Shown one piece after another: positions 15,895 through 23,724 of a DNA stretch of 46,079 bases; positions within the stretch are counted from its first letter, which is position 1; the number at the start of each line of letters is the position of its first letter. A model generated the notes under the pieces. It searched no databases and was not told where the DNA came from. It saw nothing but the letters and a program-made list of their open reading frames with translations. The position numbers were made by a program, and so were the translations under genes. Source of the DNA: Oscillospiraceae bacterium (lineage in GTDB: Bacteria > Bacillota > Clostridia > Oscillospirales > Oscillospiraceae); the NCBI GenBank assembly GCA_902793285.1, contig CADBCV010000025.1:1-46079 (forward strand). Reading direction: 5' to 3'.

Positions 15895-15909
15895 AGATTT
15901 ACCGAATCT
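15895..15909. promoter_or_regulatory. Possible repressor operator
   Basis: A perfect 5-bp inverted repeat AGATT-TACCG-AATCT just upstream of the rightward promoter and inside the leftward leader. Position suits an operator but there is no second matching site, so the call is weak. Confidence 0.3.
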
Positions 15910-15930
15910 AAAAAAAGTACGAGCTAAACC

Positions 15931-15959
15931 TTGAAAATCAAAAATAATTACGATATACT
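15931..15959 (+). promoter_or_regulatory. Rightward phage promoter
   Basis: TTGAAA (15931-15936), a 17-bp spacer and TATACT (15954-15959), in an AT-rich region unlike the surroundings. It points to the small genes and terminase. Its start (about 15966) lies inside the leftward transcript. Confidence 0.75.
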
Positions 15960-16006
15960 GCGAAGCGGATCTGAAAGAAATTGGATCACGCCCCGAGCAT
16001 GTTCTT

Positions 16007-16035
16007 ATTTTAAGCTGAACCGGGGACTTTGTCAA
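16007..16035 (-). promoter_or_regulatory. Leftward repressor promoter
   Basis: On -, a perfect TTGACA (16035-16030), a 17-bp spacer and TAAAAT (16012-16007). It drives the xre-immA pair and fires directly towards the rightward promoter, with predicted starts only about 35 bp apart. Confidence 0.8.
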
Positions 16036-16070
16036 GAGAAATGTCTTAATTAACTGAGAGGTGATGGCGC

Positions 16071-16262
16071 TTGAAGCTGATCGGAGACGATCCGATCGTG
16101 CGCTGCCTGGAGCGCAGCGGCTACCCACCCTGGTTTTTCAGCGGGGGAGATTTTGACGAGCGGGACCTTGAGGCTGCCCGCGGGGAGGAAAACGATGAAA
16201 ACACAGAGAATCACCTGGTCGGAGGCGGACGTGCGCTGCCCCTTTTATATCGCGGACAATAG
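16071..16262 (+). CDS. Small phage protein of unknown function
   Basis: A possible 63-residue protein starting with TTG, with AGAGGTG 8 nt upstream. It has the compact N-terminus LIGDDPIVRCLERSGYPPWF and an acidic C-terminal half (DERDLEAARGEENDENTEN). The last 68 bp overlap the next gene in another frame. It is the first rightward gene after the promoter. I do not recognise a family with certainty. Position suggests an early regulatory or accessory role, but that is a guess. Confidence 0.5.
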   Translation: MKLIGDDPIVRCLERSGYPPWFFSGGDFDERDLEAARGEENDENTENHLVGGGRALPLLYRGQ

Positions 16263-16431
16263 GACGGAAAAGAGCATCACCTGTGAGGGCTGCGGACAGG
16301 GCACAAAGCAGATCACGCTCTTCCCCACGCTTGTGCAGCGGGACCACCACATGGGGCGCTACTGCGTGCGCGGCTATGAAAGCTGCCCGCTCTACCGCTG
16401 CACCTATGCCTGCAAGTACGCCGACGCATGA
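16195..16431 (+). CDS. Cysteine-rich small phage protein
   Basis: A 78-residue protein starting MKTQRITWSEADVRCPFYI, with GGGGAGGAAAA upstream that decides this start over an in-frame codon at 16153. Eight cysteines, including CEGCGQG, CPLYRC and YACKY, suggest zinc binding, possibly a DNA-binding zinc finger. Such proteins are common just before terminase genes in Clostridia prophages, but their function is not established. It overlaps the next gene by 4 nt. Confidence 0.75.
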   Translation: MKTQRITWSEADVRCPFYIADNRTEKSITCEGCGQGTKQITLFPTLVQRDHHMGRYCVRGYESCPLYRCTYACKYADA

Positions 16432-16667
16432 GCGAGACGCGGGATAGCTCCCCGGAGGTCTCGGATCAGGAGGCGCTGCGGCGGGTCGGGCGGAAGCTCC
16501 TCGCCCGCATCGAGCGCTTTATCGACGAGGATGCGCTTGAGCTCAAGGAGCTCAAGACCGTGACCGGGGCGCTCAAGGAGCTGCAGGGTCTCTGGGAGGA
16601 GAAGGGCGGCGCGGATCGGGCGGTCACGGTCCTTTTCGAGGGGGAGACGGAGGAGATGAGCGTTTGA
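16428..16667 (+). CDS. Small helical phage protein, possible small terminase partner
   Basis: A 79-residue, mostly helical, acidic protein (RVGRKLLARIERFIDEDALE, LKELKTVTGALKELQGLW) ending in a short beta-like tail, TVLFEGETEEMSV. It is translationally coupled to the upstream gene through ATGA and sits 38 bp before the large terminase, where a small terminase subunit is often found. No helix-turn-helix is evident, so the TerS assignment is tentative. Confidence 0.65.
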   Translation: MSETRDSSPEVSDQEALRRVGRKLLARIERFIDEDALELKELKTVTGALKELQGLWEEKGGADRAVTVLFEGETEEMSV

Positions 16668-16705
16668 CAGTTCAAAATTTGGAGTGAGGAGTGTGGAGTT
16701 CAAGG

Positions 16706-18127
16706 ATGCCTGAGCTTTGTTTACCGAGGCCGAGCGAGAAGCAGAAGCTGTTCTTGCGGGATAAGCACAAGTACGTTGCCTACGGCGGCGCGCGGGGCGG
16801 CGGCAAAAGCTGGGCCGTGCGGGTGAAGGCGGTGCTCCTCTGTCTGCGCTACCCCGGGATCAAGGTCATGATCGTGCGAAAGACCTACCCTGAGCTCCAG
16901 GAGAACCACATCACGCCGCTGTGCGAAATGCTGGGCTGCTATCTCGACGGGGAGGAGCGCATCGCCATCTACAACGACGCAAAGAAAAACCTTAGCTTCC
17001 CCAACGGCAGCCGCATCCTCTTCCGCTATCTCGAGAACGACAAGGACGCCCTGCGCTTTCAGGGCACGGAGGTGGATGTCCTCTTCGTGGACGAGGCCAC
17101 CCAGCAGAGCGAGAGCCGGATGCAGAAGCTCAGGGCCTGCGTGCGCGGGGCGAACGATTTCCCGAAGCGCATCTATTTTACCTGCAACCCCGGCGGAGAG
17201 GGCCACGCCTGGGTCAAGCGCCTCTTTATCGACCGGCGCTTTCATGAGGGGGAGGAGCCGGAGGAGCACAGCTTCATCCAGGCCCTCGTCACCGACAACC
17301 GCGCCCTCATGGAGAAGGACCCGGACTATCTCAGACAGCTCGAGTCCCTGCCGGCCAAGCTGCGGGACGCCTGGCTCTGCGGCAACTGGGAGATCTTCGA
17401 GGGGCAGTTTTTTGAGGACTTCCGCCCCGAGCCCGATCTGAAGGCGGCGCGGGAGCACGGCTGCACCCTCTCGCGGGAGGAGCTGAAGGCCCAGGGGCGC
17501 TGGTGCCATGTGATCGCGCCCCTCGATCTCGCAAGCGGGCCGCGGCGGAGCTGGACCATTCTGAGAAGCTACGACTTCGGCTACGGCAAGCCCTTCTCCT
17601 GCGCGTGGTGGGCCGTGGACTATGAGGGGGTCTTGTACCGCGCCCTGGAGCTCTACGGCTGCACCGATACCCCGAACGAGGGCCTGCGCTGGACCCCGGA
17701 GCGCCAGTTTCAGGAGATCGCCCGCATCGAGCGGGAGCATCCCTGGCTCCGCGGCAAGCGCATCGAGGGCGTGGCGGACCCGGCCATCTGGGACGCGAGC
17801 CGGGGCGAGAGCGTGGCCGAGACCGCCGCGCGCTATGGGGTCTACTTCACCCCCGGGGACAACAAGCGCATCCCCGGCTGGATGCAGTGCCACTACCGCC
17901 TCCAGTTCGATGACGAGGGGCACAGCCGCATGTATGTCTTTGAAAACTGCCGGGCCTTCCTGCGCACGATCCCGCTCTTGCAGTTTTCACCGACGGAGCC
18001 GGAGGACCTGGACACCTCCCAGGAGGACCACGCGGCCGACGAGTGGCGCTATCTCTGCATGGCGCGGCCCATCGCGCCCTTCCGGCCGGTGGAGACGAAG
18101 GCACTGATGATCGACCCGCTGAAATGA
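16706..18127 (+). CDS. Phage terminase large subunit
   Basis: A 473-residue packaging motor. The N-terminal ATPase has Walker A GGARGGGKS (27-35), the VRKTYPELQEN adenine/coupling segment, and Walker B VDVLFVDEAT with D129/E130. The C-terminal RNase H-like nuclease shows acidic positions in RSYDFGYGKPFSCAWW, GVADPAIWD and HAADEWRYLC. The ATG at 16706 has GGAG 7 nt upstream; a GTG at 16691 is less likely. It cuts concatemeric DNA and pumps it through the portal encoded next. A 162-bp inserted repeat separates the two. Confidence 0.95.
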   Translation: MPELCLPRPSEKQKLFLRDKHKYVAYGGARGGGKSWAVRVKAVLLCLRYPGIKVMIVRKTYPELQENHITPLCEMLGCYLDGEERIAIYNDAKKNLSFPNGSRILFRYLENDKDALRFQGTEVDVLFVDEATQQSESRMQKLRACVRGANDFPKRIYFTCNPGGEGHAWVKRLFIDRRFHEGEEPEEHSFIQALVTDNRALMEKDPDYLRQLESLPAKLRDAWLCGNWEIFEGQFFEDFRPEPDLKAAREHGCTLSREELKAQGRWCHVIAPLDLASGPRRSWTILRSYDFGYGKPFSCAWWAVDYEGVLYRALELYGCTDTPNEGLRWTPERQFQEIARIEREHPWLRGKRIEGVADPAIWDASRGESVAETAARYGVYFTPGDNKRIPGWMQCHYRLQFDDEGHSRMYVFENCRAFLRTIPLLQFSPTEPEDLDTSQEDHAADEWRYLCMARPIAPFRPVETKALMIDPLK

Positions 18128-18132
18128 AAAAT

Positions 18133-18294
18133 GCCTTCCCCTTGAGGGGAAGGTCCACCAGTGCGCACACTGGTGGGGATGAGGTGGAGCTTCCCATCAC
18201 GGAGCGGTTTCGTGCAAGCGGTGAGCTTGACACCTCATCCGTCATCCGGCTCGCGGGAGATCGCCGGATGCCACCTTCCCCTCAAGGGGAAGGC
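18133..18294. mobile_element. 162-bp MITE-like element with 22-bp terminal inverted repeats
   Basis: The ends, 18133-18154 and 18273-18294, are perfect 22-bp inverted repeats; each is itself a small hairpin (CCTTCCCC...GGGGAAGG). A 6-bp direct repeat AAAAAT flanks it on both sides (18127-18132 and 18295-18300), as expected of a target-site duplication. It has no coding capacity, so mobility would need a transposase in trans. It lies between the terminase and portal genes. Confidence 0.85.
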
Positions 18295-18339
18295 AAAAAT
18301 GCCCGTCCATACAGCAAGAAACGGAGGTTTATAAAATCA

Positions 18340-20193
18340 ATGGAAAAAGAACTGACCCTGCCGGTAGACGAGCGGCGCCTTGCGGAGTTTACCCGTATCC
18401 TCCAGCGCTACAAGGCCGGCAAAGCGAGCATCGAGCGGCGCACCGTGGCGGCGGAAAACTGGTGGAAGCTCCGAAACACCGCCGAGGAGCGCAAATCCCA
18501 CGACCCGGGCGAGGGCTTCCAGGCCGTGTCCGGGTGGCTGCACAACGTCATCGTCTCCAAGCACGCCGACGCGATGGACGCCTACCCCGAGCCGAATATT
18601 CTGCCCCGCGAGCCGGACGACCGGCGCGAGGCCCGCGTCCTGTCCAAGATCCTGCCCGTCATCCTGGAGCAGAACGCCTTCGAGCAGACCTATTCCGACG
18701 GCATGTGGCAGAAGCTCAAAACCGGCACGGGCGTCTACCGCGTGGGCTGGGACACGGAGAAGGCGGGCGGCCTCGGCGACATCACCATCGAGCGCGCGGA
18801 CCTTTTAAACGTCTTCTGGGAGCCCGGCGTGCGCGACATCCAGGACAGCGCCTTCTTCTTCCACACACGGCTTGAGGACAACGAAAGGCTCATCGCCCAG
18901 TATCCGGAGCTTACGGGGAAGCTGAGGAGTCTCGGCTTTGCGCCGACGCGCTTTCTCTATGACGACAGCGTGCCCACCGACGGGAAGAGCACCGTCATCG
19001 ACGTCTACTATAAGCAGAGGCGCGGCGGGCGCGACGTGCTGCACTACTGCAAATATGTGGGGGACGTGCTCCTCTTCTCCACGGAGAACAGCGATTACCT
19101 GCGCGAGCAGGCCGGGGAGGGGGACTTTCCCCGCGGCCTCTATGACCACGGGCGCTATCCCTTCGTGTTCGACAGCCTCTTCCCCATTGAGGGCAGCCCC
19201 TGCGGCTACGGCTACATCGACCTCTGCCGCAACGCCCAGACCCAGATCGACATGCTCCAGACCGCCTTTCTCAAAAACACCATGGTGGGCGCGGTGCCGC
19301 GCTATTTCCAGCGGGCCGACGGCGCGGTGAACGAGGAGGAGTTTCTGAATCTCTCGAACCCCATCGTGCATGTGAGCGGCAATCTCGGCGAGGACAGCCT
19401 GCGTATCGTGGACTACCGCCCCCTGAGCGGGAACTATCTTGAGATGCGCGCGAGCGTCATCAACGAGCTTCGCGAGACCTCCGGCAACACGGAGACCTCC
19501 GTCGGTCTTGTGAACGCGGGCGTCACCGCGGCCTCCGCCATCGCCGCCCTCCAGGAGGCCAGCGGCAAGGGCAGCCGCGATTCCACGCGCGCAAGCTATC
19601 GTGCCTACGGGGAGATGATCGAGCTCTGCATCGAGCTCATCCGCCAGTTTTACGATCTGCCGCGCCAGTTTCGCATCACAGGCGGCCTGGGGCTCGAGCA
19701 GTTTGTGAGCTATGATAACGCCGGCCTCAGGCCCCAGCCGCTCTATGGGCCGGAGGGGATGGATCTCGGCCTGCGCCGCCCGGTGTTCGATATCCGGGTC
19801 ATCCCCCAGAAAAGCAGCGCCTACACCCGCATGAGCCAGAACGAGCTGGCATTGCAGTTTTACCAGCTCGGTTTCTTCTCCGCCGAGCGGAGCGACCAGG
19901 CCCTCGCCTGCATGAGCATGATGGACTTTGAGGGCAGGGACGAGCTCATGCAGCAGCTCTTCTACAACGGGAACCTGCAAAAGCAGCTCTCGCTCTACCA
20001 GCAGTACGCCCTCGCCCTCACGCAGAAGTACGAGCCGGAGCGGGCCGAGGCACTGATGGCGGGCATCACGGGCCATGCGCCCAGGGAGGCAAGGCGTGCG
20101 GCAAAGCCCAAACGCGGCGCACGCGAGGCCGCCCACATGGAGAGAGCCCGGGCCCACGCCGCGAACGCGGCGCAGCCGGGAGGCGGACAATGA
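18340..20193 (+). CDS. Phage portal protein (P22/podovirus type)
   Basis: A 617-residue portal, the size of large podoviral portals. Features are the N-terminal helical region with WWKLRNTAEERKSH, TGTGVYRVGWD in the clip/wing area, LNVFWEPGVRDIQDSAFF, and SPCGYGYIDLCRNAQTQID followed by a long helix. The last ~50 residues are rich in Arg, Ala and Lys. GGAGG lies 12 nt upstream of the ATG, beyond the MITE; the in-frame extension back to 18043 runs through the MITE and is not coding. It forms the dodecameric DNA channel and connector. It overlaps the protease gene by 4 nt. Confidence 0.9.
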   Translation: MEKELTLPVDERRLAEFTRILQRYKAGKASIERRTVAAENWWKLRNTAEERKSHDPGEGFQAVSGWLHNVIVSKHADAMDAYPEPNILPREPDDRREARVLSKILPVILEQNAFEQTYSDGMWQKLKTGTGVYRVGWDTEKAGGLGDITIERADLLNVFWEPGVRDIQDSAFFFHTRLEDNERLIAQYPELTGKLRSLGFAPTRFLYDDSVPTDGKSTVIDVYYKQRRGGRDVLHYCKYVGDVLLFSTENSDYLREQAGEGDFPRGLYDHGRYPFVFDSLFPIEGSPCGYGYIDLCRNAQTQIDMLQTAFLKNTMVGAVPRYFQRADGAVNEEEFLNLSNPIVHVSGNLGEDSLRIVDYRPLSGNYLEMRASVINELRETSGNTETSVGLVNAGVTAASAIAALQEASGKGSRDSTRASYRAYGEMIELCIELIRQFYDLPRQFRITGGLGLEQFVSYDNAGLRPQPLYGPEGMDLGLRRPVFDIRVIPQKSSAYTRMSQNELALQFYQLGFFSAERSDQALACMSMMDFEGRDELMQQLFYNGNLQKQLSLYQQYALALTQKYEPERAEALMAGITGHAPREARRAAKPKRGAREAAHMERARAHAANAAQPGGGQ

Positions 20194-20531
20194 CCGCCGT
20201 GCGCTATGACAGGGAGGGGCTGCGCCTCGAGATGGAGGGCCACGCCGGGGCCGGAGAATTCGGCCGGGATCTCGTGTGCGCGGCGCTCAGTATGCTGATG
20301 ATGACGCTCGAGCGGCGCATGGAGGAGCGGGCGGAGCGCACCCTGCCGCAGATCCGCCGCGCGCCGGGCAGCTTTATGATCCGCTGCCGGCCGGAGCGGG
20401 AGGATGAGGCCCTCTGCCGCGAGAGCTTTGACACGGTGGCCGCGGGGCTTGCGCTGCTCGCGGAGAACTGCGGCGGCTGCGTGTCGTTCTATCTGGAGGG
20501 AAATGATTTGGAAGAGGAGATGGATGCATGA
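20190..20531 (+). CDS. Prp-family cysteine protease, probable prohead maturation protease
   Basis: A 113-residue protein carrying the Prp signature: EGHAGAGEFGRDLVCAALS with His18 and Cys30 at the same spacing as the catalytic pair of staphylococcal Prp, which trims ribosomal protein L27 and cleaves phage 80alpha capsid and scaffold. A Prp gene inside a head-assembly operon, between portal and scaffold, points to capsid maturation. The major capsid protein begins MKFDLQHFADAG, containing the LQ[FH]FA recognition sequence of Prp enzymes. It is coupled by 4-nt overlaps to both neighbours. The family call is firm; the substrate is an inference. Confidence 0.85.
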   Translation: MTAVRYDREGLRLEMEGHAGAGEFGRDLVCAALSMLMMTLERRMEERAERTLPQIRRAPGSFMIRCRPEREDEALCRESFDTVAAGLALLAENCGGCVSFYLEGNDLEEEMDA

Positions 20532-21313
20532 GCGAAAACCAGGAGAGAAGAAGATCCGCCTATGCCGACACCATGGAGGCCCTGCGCGAGGCGGAGTACG
20601 CCCTGCCGGATTTCACCTCCGACTTTGACGCCGAGATCGCGGGGCTCTATGAGAAGATCGTGAACAGGCCGGCCTTCCGCTATGACCCGGGCGCGGACCC
20701 TTTGTATGAGAGCTACCGCACCCGGATGGTCACGGAGGGGGAGCGCGCCATGCGCGACAGCGTGGGGCAGGCCGCCTCCCTCACGGGGGGCTACGGCTCA
20801 AGCTATGCCGAGAGCGTCGGCCAGGCGCAGTACGGCCTCTACCTCCAAAAGCTGGGGGAGGCCATGCCGGAGCTCTACAAGGCGGCCTATGAGCGCTACC
20901 GCGACGATGAGGACGCCCTCTACCGAAAGCTCAGCGCGGCACAGGGCCTTGCCGAGAGCGCATACAGCCGCGAAAGCCAGCGCTACACCCAGGCCGCCCA
21001 GCTTGAGCAGCAGCAGTATGAGCGGCGCGAGAAGAGCTACCAGAAGCTCGTGAATCTCATCAGCCAGGCGGGCTACGACCCGGCGGATGAGGAGCTTGCC
21101 CGCGCGGGCCTGACCCGCGCCCAGGCGGAGGCGCTGCGGCAGGATTTCCTGCGCAAAAACCCGCTGGCGGCCGCGGGCGGCTATACCGGCGGCAACAGCA
21201 GCTATACCGCGAAGAGCGCCGCCAGCACGAGCAAGCCCGGCGAGAAGGAGGCAGTCAAGCTCGCCGCCAATCAGCCCGGCAGCGCAAACACCGCCAAGAA
21301 GCGGAGGCTGTAA
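20528..21313 (+). CDS. Phage structural/accessory protein of unknown function
   Basis: 261 residues with a conserved-looking core RDSVGQAASLTGGYGSSYAES, seen in phage virion-associated proteins, flanked by long helices rich in Gln, Glu and Tyr (about 95-180). The tail is low-complexity Ala/Lys/Ser, ending KKRRL. It lies between the protease and scaffold genes and is coupled to the protease by ATGA. It may be an internal or ejection protein, but there is no direct evidence. I do not recognise a catalytic motif. Confidence 0.7.
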   Translation: MSENQERRRSAYADTMEALREAEYALPDFTSDFDAEIAGLYEKIVNRPAFRYDPGADPLYESYRTRMVTEGERAMRDSVGQAASLTGGYGSSYAESVGQAQYGLYLQKLGEAMPELYKAAYERYRDDEDALYRKLSAAQGLAESAYSRESQRYTQAAQLEQQQYERREKSYQKLVNLISQAGYDPADEELARAGLTRAQAEALRQDFLRKNPLAAAGGYTGGNSSYTAKSAASTSKPGEKEAVKLAANQPGSANTAKKRRL

Positions 21314-21366
21314 AGAAGCCCTTTCCCGGCAAACGCCGGTTCCCCGCTGCAGAGGGGATAGAGTCA

Positions 21367-21387
21367 ATTGCAAATCTTGTTTGCAAT
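21367..21387. repeat. Hairpin upstream of the scaffold gene
   Basis: ATTGCAAA (21367-21374) pairs perfectly with TTTGCAAT (21380-21387). It lies 5 bp before the scaffold ribosome site. It resembles the CATTGCGAA/TTCGCAATG hairpin at 3421-3445, so it may be a repeat fragment; it could affect scaffold translation. Confidence 0.5.
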
Positions 21388-21404
21388 CAACGGAAGGAGA
21401 AAGC

Positions 21405-22136
21405 ATGGAAGACATGGAAACCAGAAAACCGGCAGAGGAGCCGGAGACGGGCGATAAAGAGACTGCGCCTCCTGGCGCGGAGCCTGCCGACGCCGGGCAG
21501 GAGGAGAAGAGCGCGCGCCTGAGCTGGGAGGAGATCCTGCAAGACCCTGTGTACAAAAAAAGCTATGACGCGGCGGTGCAGAGCGTCGTAAAGGCGCGGC
21601 TTCGCGGCAGGGCCGACGCCGAGGAGAGGCTTGCGCGCCTTGCCCCGGTGCTCACGGCGCTCACGGAGGTCTACGGCATGACGGAGGAGACGGACACCGC
21701 CGCCCTCGCCGAGGCGCTGCGGGAGAGCGTGCCGCGGCGCCGACCGGGAGCGGAGGAGATCGGGCAGCACCTCAAGGCGCTCTTGGCCGAGGCGGAGAGC
21801 CTGCGGGACACGGTGCCGGACTTTGACCTGCTGCGGGAGCTGGAGGACCCGGCGCTCCTGCGCATGACCGCGCCGGGAAGCGGCATCTCCCTCGCGGACG
21901 CCTACTACGCACGGCACCGCCGAGAGCGCGAGGAGGCCGCCGCGCGGCGCAGTCTCGAGGCCGTGAGCCGGAGCCTGCAGACACGCGGCGGGCGGCCCCG
22001 GGAGCTCCGGGAGACCACCCCGGGCGCGCGCTTTTCCCAGAACCCCGCCGCCATGACCAGACAGGAGCGCGAGGCGCTCAAAAAGCGCATCCTCGAGGCG
22101 AGAGCCGAGGGGAGAAGCCTCAGACCGGGGGAATGA
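21405..22136 (+). CDS. Probable phage scaffolding protein
   Basis: 243 residues, highly charged and almost entirely helical: an acidic, Pro-rich N-terminus, long Glu/Ala/Arg helices (about 45-175), then a basic, Arg-rich C-terminus (RETTPGARFSQNPAAMTRQE, about 210-230). This composition, and its position directly before the major capsid gene, are typical of scaffolds. No LQxFA Prp cleavage motif is visible in it, unlike the capsid protein. GGAAGGAGA upstream decides the ATG at 21405 over an in-frame codon at 21381. Confidence 0.8.
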   Translation: MEDMETRKPAEEPETGDKETAPPGAEPADAGQEEKSARLSWEEILQDPVYKKSYDAAVQSVVKARLRGRADAEERLARLAPVLTALTEVYGMTEETDTAALAEALRESVPRRRPGAEEIGQHLKALLAEAESLRDTVPDFDLLRELEDPALLRMTAPGSGISLADAYYARHRREREEAAARRSLEAVSRSLQTRGGRPRELRETTPGARFSQNPAAMTRQEREALKKRILEARAEGRSLRPGE

Positions 22137-22140
22137 ACCC

Positions 22141-22210
22141 GTAGGGGCCGATGCCTTCATCGGCCCGCTGTACGATATCCGATACGGGTCGATCTGGGAT
22201 CGACCCCTAC
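22141..22210. repeat. 70-bp repeat with GTAGGGG/CCCCTAC ends
   Basis: Terminal inverted repeats GTAGGGG (22141-22147) and CCCCTAC (22204-22210) enclose two more hairpins (CCGATG/CATCGG and GTCGAT/ATCGAC). It is non-coding and starts four bases after the scaffold stop codon. It is the first of three unrelated repeats stacked before the capsid gene. Confidence 0.75.
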
Positions 22211-22234
22211 TGGATGTTATCAACTAAAACTTCA

Positions 22235-22299
22235 TGTCATTCTGAGGAGCGAAGCGACGAAGAATCCCGTAGACAACCGGGGGATCCTTCGCTTGCGCG
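22235..22299. repeat. Truncated copy of the TGTCATTCTGAG repeat
   Basis: Matches the left half and centre of the element at 13554-13636 (TGTCATTCTGAGGAGC, GACGAAGAATCCCGT, GATCCTTCGCT) but lacks the right inverted end. It shows that a chromosomal repeat family has entered the prophage. Confidence 0.75.
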
Positions 22300-22357
22300 A
22301 ACATTAGAGATAAGCTACTACGATCAGCACCCACGGAGAGGACCAAATAGGAAAGGA

Positions 22358-22402
22358 CTCCCTCAGTCAGCCGATGGCTGACAGCTCCCTCGGAGAGGGA
22401 GC
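22358..22402. repeat. Two-hairpin repeat before the capsid gene
   Basis: GTCAGCC/GGCTGAC (22366-22382) followed by GCTCCCTC/GAGGGAGC (22384-22402). Same family as 27-84. It ends 23 bp before the capsid start and could protect the 5' end of a processed capsid mRNA. Confidence 0.75.
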
Positions 22403-22424
22403 CAAAATGGAAAGGATGATTTGA

Positions 22425-23489
22425 ATGAAATTTGACCTTCAGCATTTTGCGGACGCCGGGACCCTTGTCAACGCCACCGGCAGCTTTGTCAACGCTTCGA
22501 CCGGCGACACCACCGCCTTTGACAGCGCCCACAGCCTCTCGGCGGAGCTCAAGGCCTTCTACGACACGGAGCTTCTGGAAAACGCCAGGGCCGAGCTTTA
22601 CTATGCCCAGTTCGGCAAGCGCCAGCCCCTGCCCAAGAACCACCACGGCAGCGTGGAGTGGCGCAAGTGGAACACCTTCGACAAGGCATCCAGGCTCACC
22701 GAGGGCGTGATCCCCACCGGGCAGAAATTCGGCGTCACCGCCGTGACCGGCAGCGTCGATCAGTACGGCACCTACACCGCCATCACCGACAAGCTGGAGC
22801 TGCGCGCCTATGACGATGTGATCCTCGGCGCGACCGAGGAGATGGGCGCCTCCGCCGCCGAGACCCAGGAGGCCCTGATCCGCGACGCCCTCTACACCAA
22901 CACGAACGTGCTCTACTGCGACAAGATCACGAGAGCCACCGGCGCCGTCGCCGCGACGCCCACCCAGCAGAGCGGCCTTGCCGAGGACGCCACCTATCAC
23001 TGCCACCTCACCCCCGAGATGGTCAACAAGGCCGTCACCGTGATGAAGAAAAACCGCGTGCCCCGCATCGGCGGCAAGTACTACGCGGTGATCCACCCCT
23101 CCGTCGCCCACGATCTGCGCGCCGACGAGAGCTGGATCGAGGCGCACAAGTACGCCTCCCCCGAGGAGATCTACAACGGCGAGATCGGCGAGCTGCACGG
23201 CGTGCGCTTCATCGAGAATGTCTTCGCCCCCGTCATTAAGGGTGAAAACGACACCATCGCCGTCTACGCGACCTACTTCTTCGGCAAGGACTCCTTCGGC
23301 ATCATCGACCCCGAGGGCGGCGCGCTGGAGATGATCATCCACGACAAGGGCGAGATCGGCGGCCCCCTCAACCAGTTCTCGACCATCGGCTACAAGTTCG
23401 AGACCAACGGCGCCACCGTCCTCTACCCCGAGCGCCTGCTGCGCGTCATGAGCACGAGCTCCTTCTCGGGCACCGATGTCGCAAATTAA
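22425..23489 (+). CDS. N4-gp56-type major capsid protein
   Basis: A 354-residue HK97-fold-type capsid protein of the N4-gp56 family, recognised from the N-terminus MKFDLQHFADAG, the MPLPKNHHGSVEWRKW-like segment (LPKNHHGSVEWRKW, about 67-80), VTGSVDQYGTYTAITD, and the C-terminal KGEIGGPLNQFSTIGYKF. The first nine residues contain LQHFA, the sequence cleaved by Prp proteases in L27 and in phage 80alpha proteins; cleavage after Ala9 is predicted. It is preceded by 288 bp of stacked repeats instead of the tight spacing seen elsewhere in the operon. Confidence 0.9.
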   Translation: MKFDLQHFADAGTLVNATGSFVNASTGDTTAFDSAHSLSAELKAFYDTELLENARAELYYAQFGKRQPLPKNHHGSVEWRKWNTFDKASRLTEGVIPTGQKFGVTAVTGSVDQYGTYTAITDKLELRAYDDVILGATEEMGASAAETQEALIRDALYTNTNVLYCDKITRATGAVAATPTQQSGLAEDATYHCHLTPEMVNKAVTVMKKNRVPRIGGKYYAVIHPSVAHDLRADESWIEAHKYASPEEIYNGEIGELHGVRFIENVFAPVIKGENDTIAVYATYFFGKDSFGIIDPEGGALEMIIHDKGEIGGPLNQFSTIGYKFETNGATVLYPERLLRVMSTSSFSGTDVAN

Positions 23490-23502
23490 GGGAGGGAAAA
23501 CG

Positions 23503-23712
23503 ATGGAAGAGAAAAGAGTCGAGGTCTTTATCCCCCGCGGCGCGGACCGCGAGGACCCCAATTTCTTCGTGGGGCTCAACGGCGTCAATTACCTCCTGCC
23601 CCGCGGCAAGAAGTCCATGGTGCCGAAGGCGGTGGCCGCCGAGATCGCGCGGAGCGAGCTTGCCGCCGACCGCTTCTATGAGAGCGTGGACGGCCTGAGA
23701 CAGAGCGTGTGA
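23503..23712 (+). CDS. Small phage head-region protein
   Basis: 69 residues starting MEEKRVEVFIPRG, with GGGAGGG upstream deciding this start over the one at 23476. The segment DPNFFVGLNGVNYLLPRGK followed by a short helix (VAAEIARSELAADRFYE) is a pattern found immediately after capsid genes in Clostridia podoviruses. Probably a minor head or completion protein; function not established. Confidence 0.75.
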   Translation: MEEKRVEVFIPRGADREDPNFFVGLNGVNYLLPRGKKSMVPKAVAAEIARSELAADRFYESVDGLRQSV

Positions 23713-23724
23713 TCGCAGGGGGGA

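Noticed and set aside
18043-18339. Extended N-terminus of the portal protein
   Set aside because: The extension is the MITE and terminase end read in another frame; GGAGG fits the ATG at 18340.
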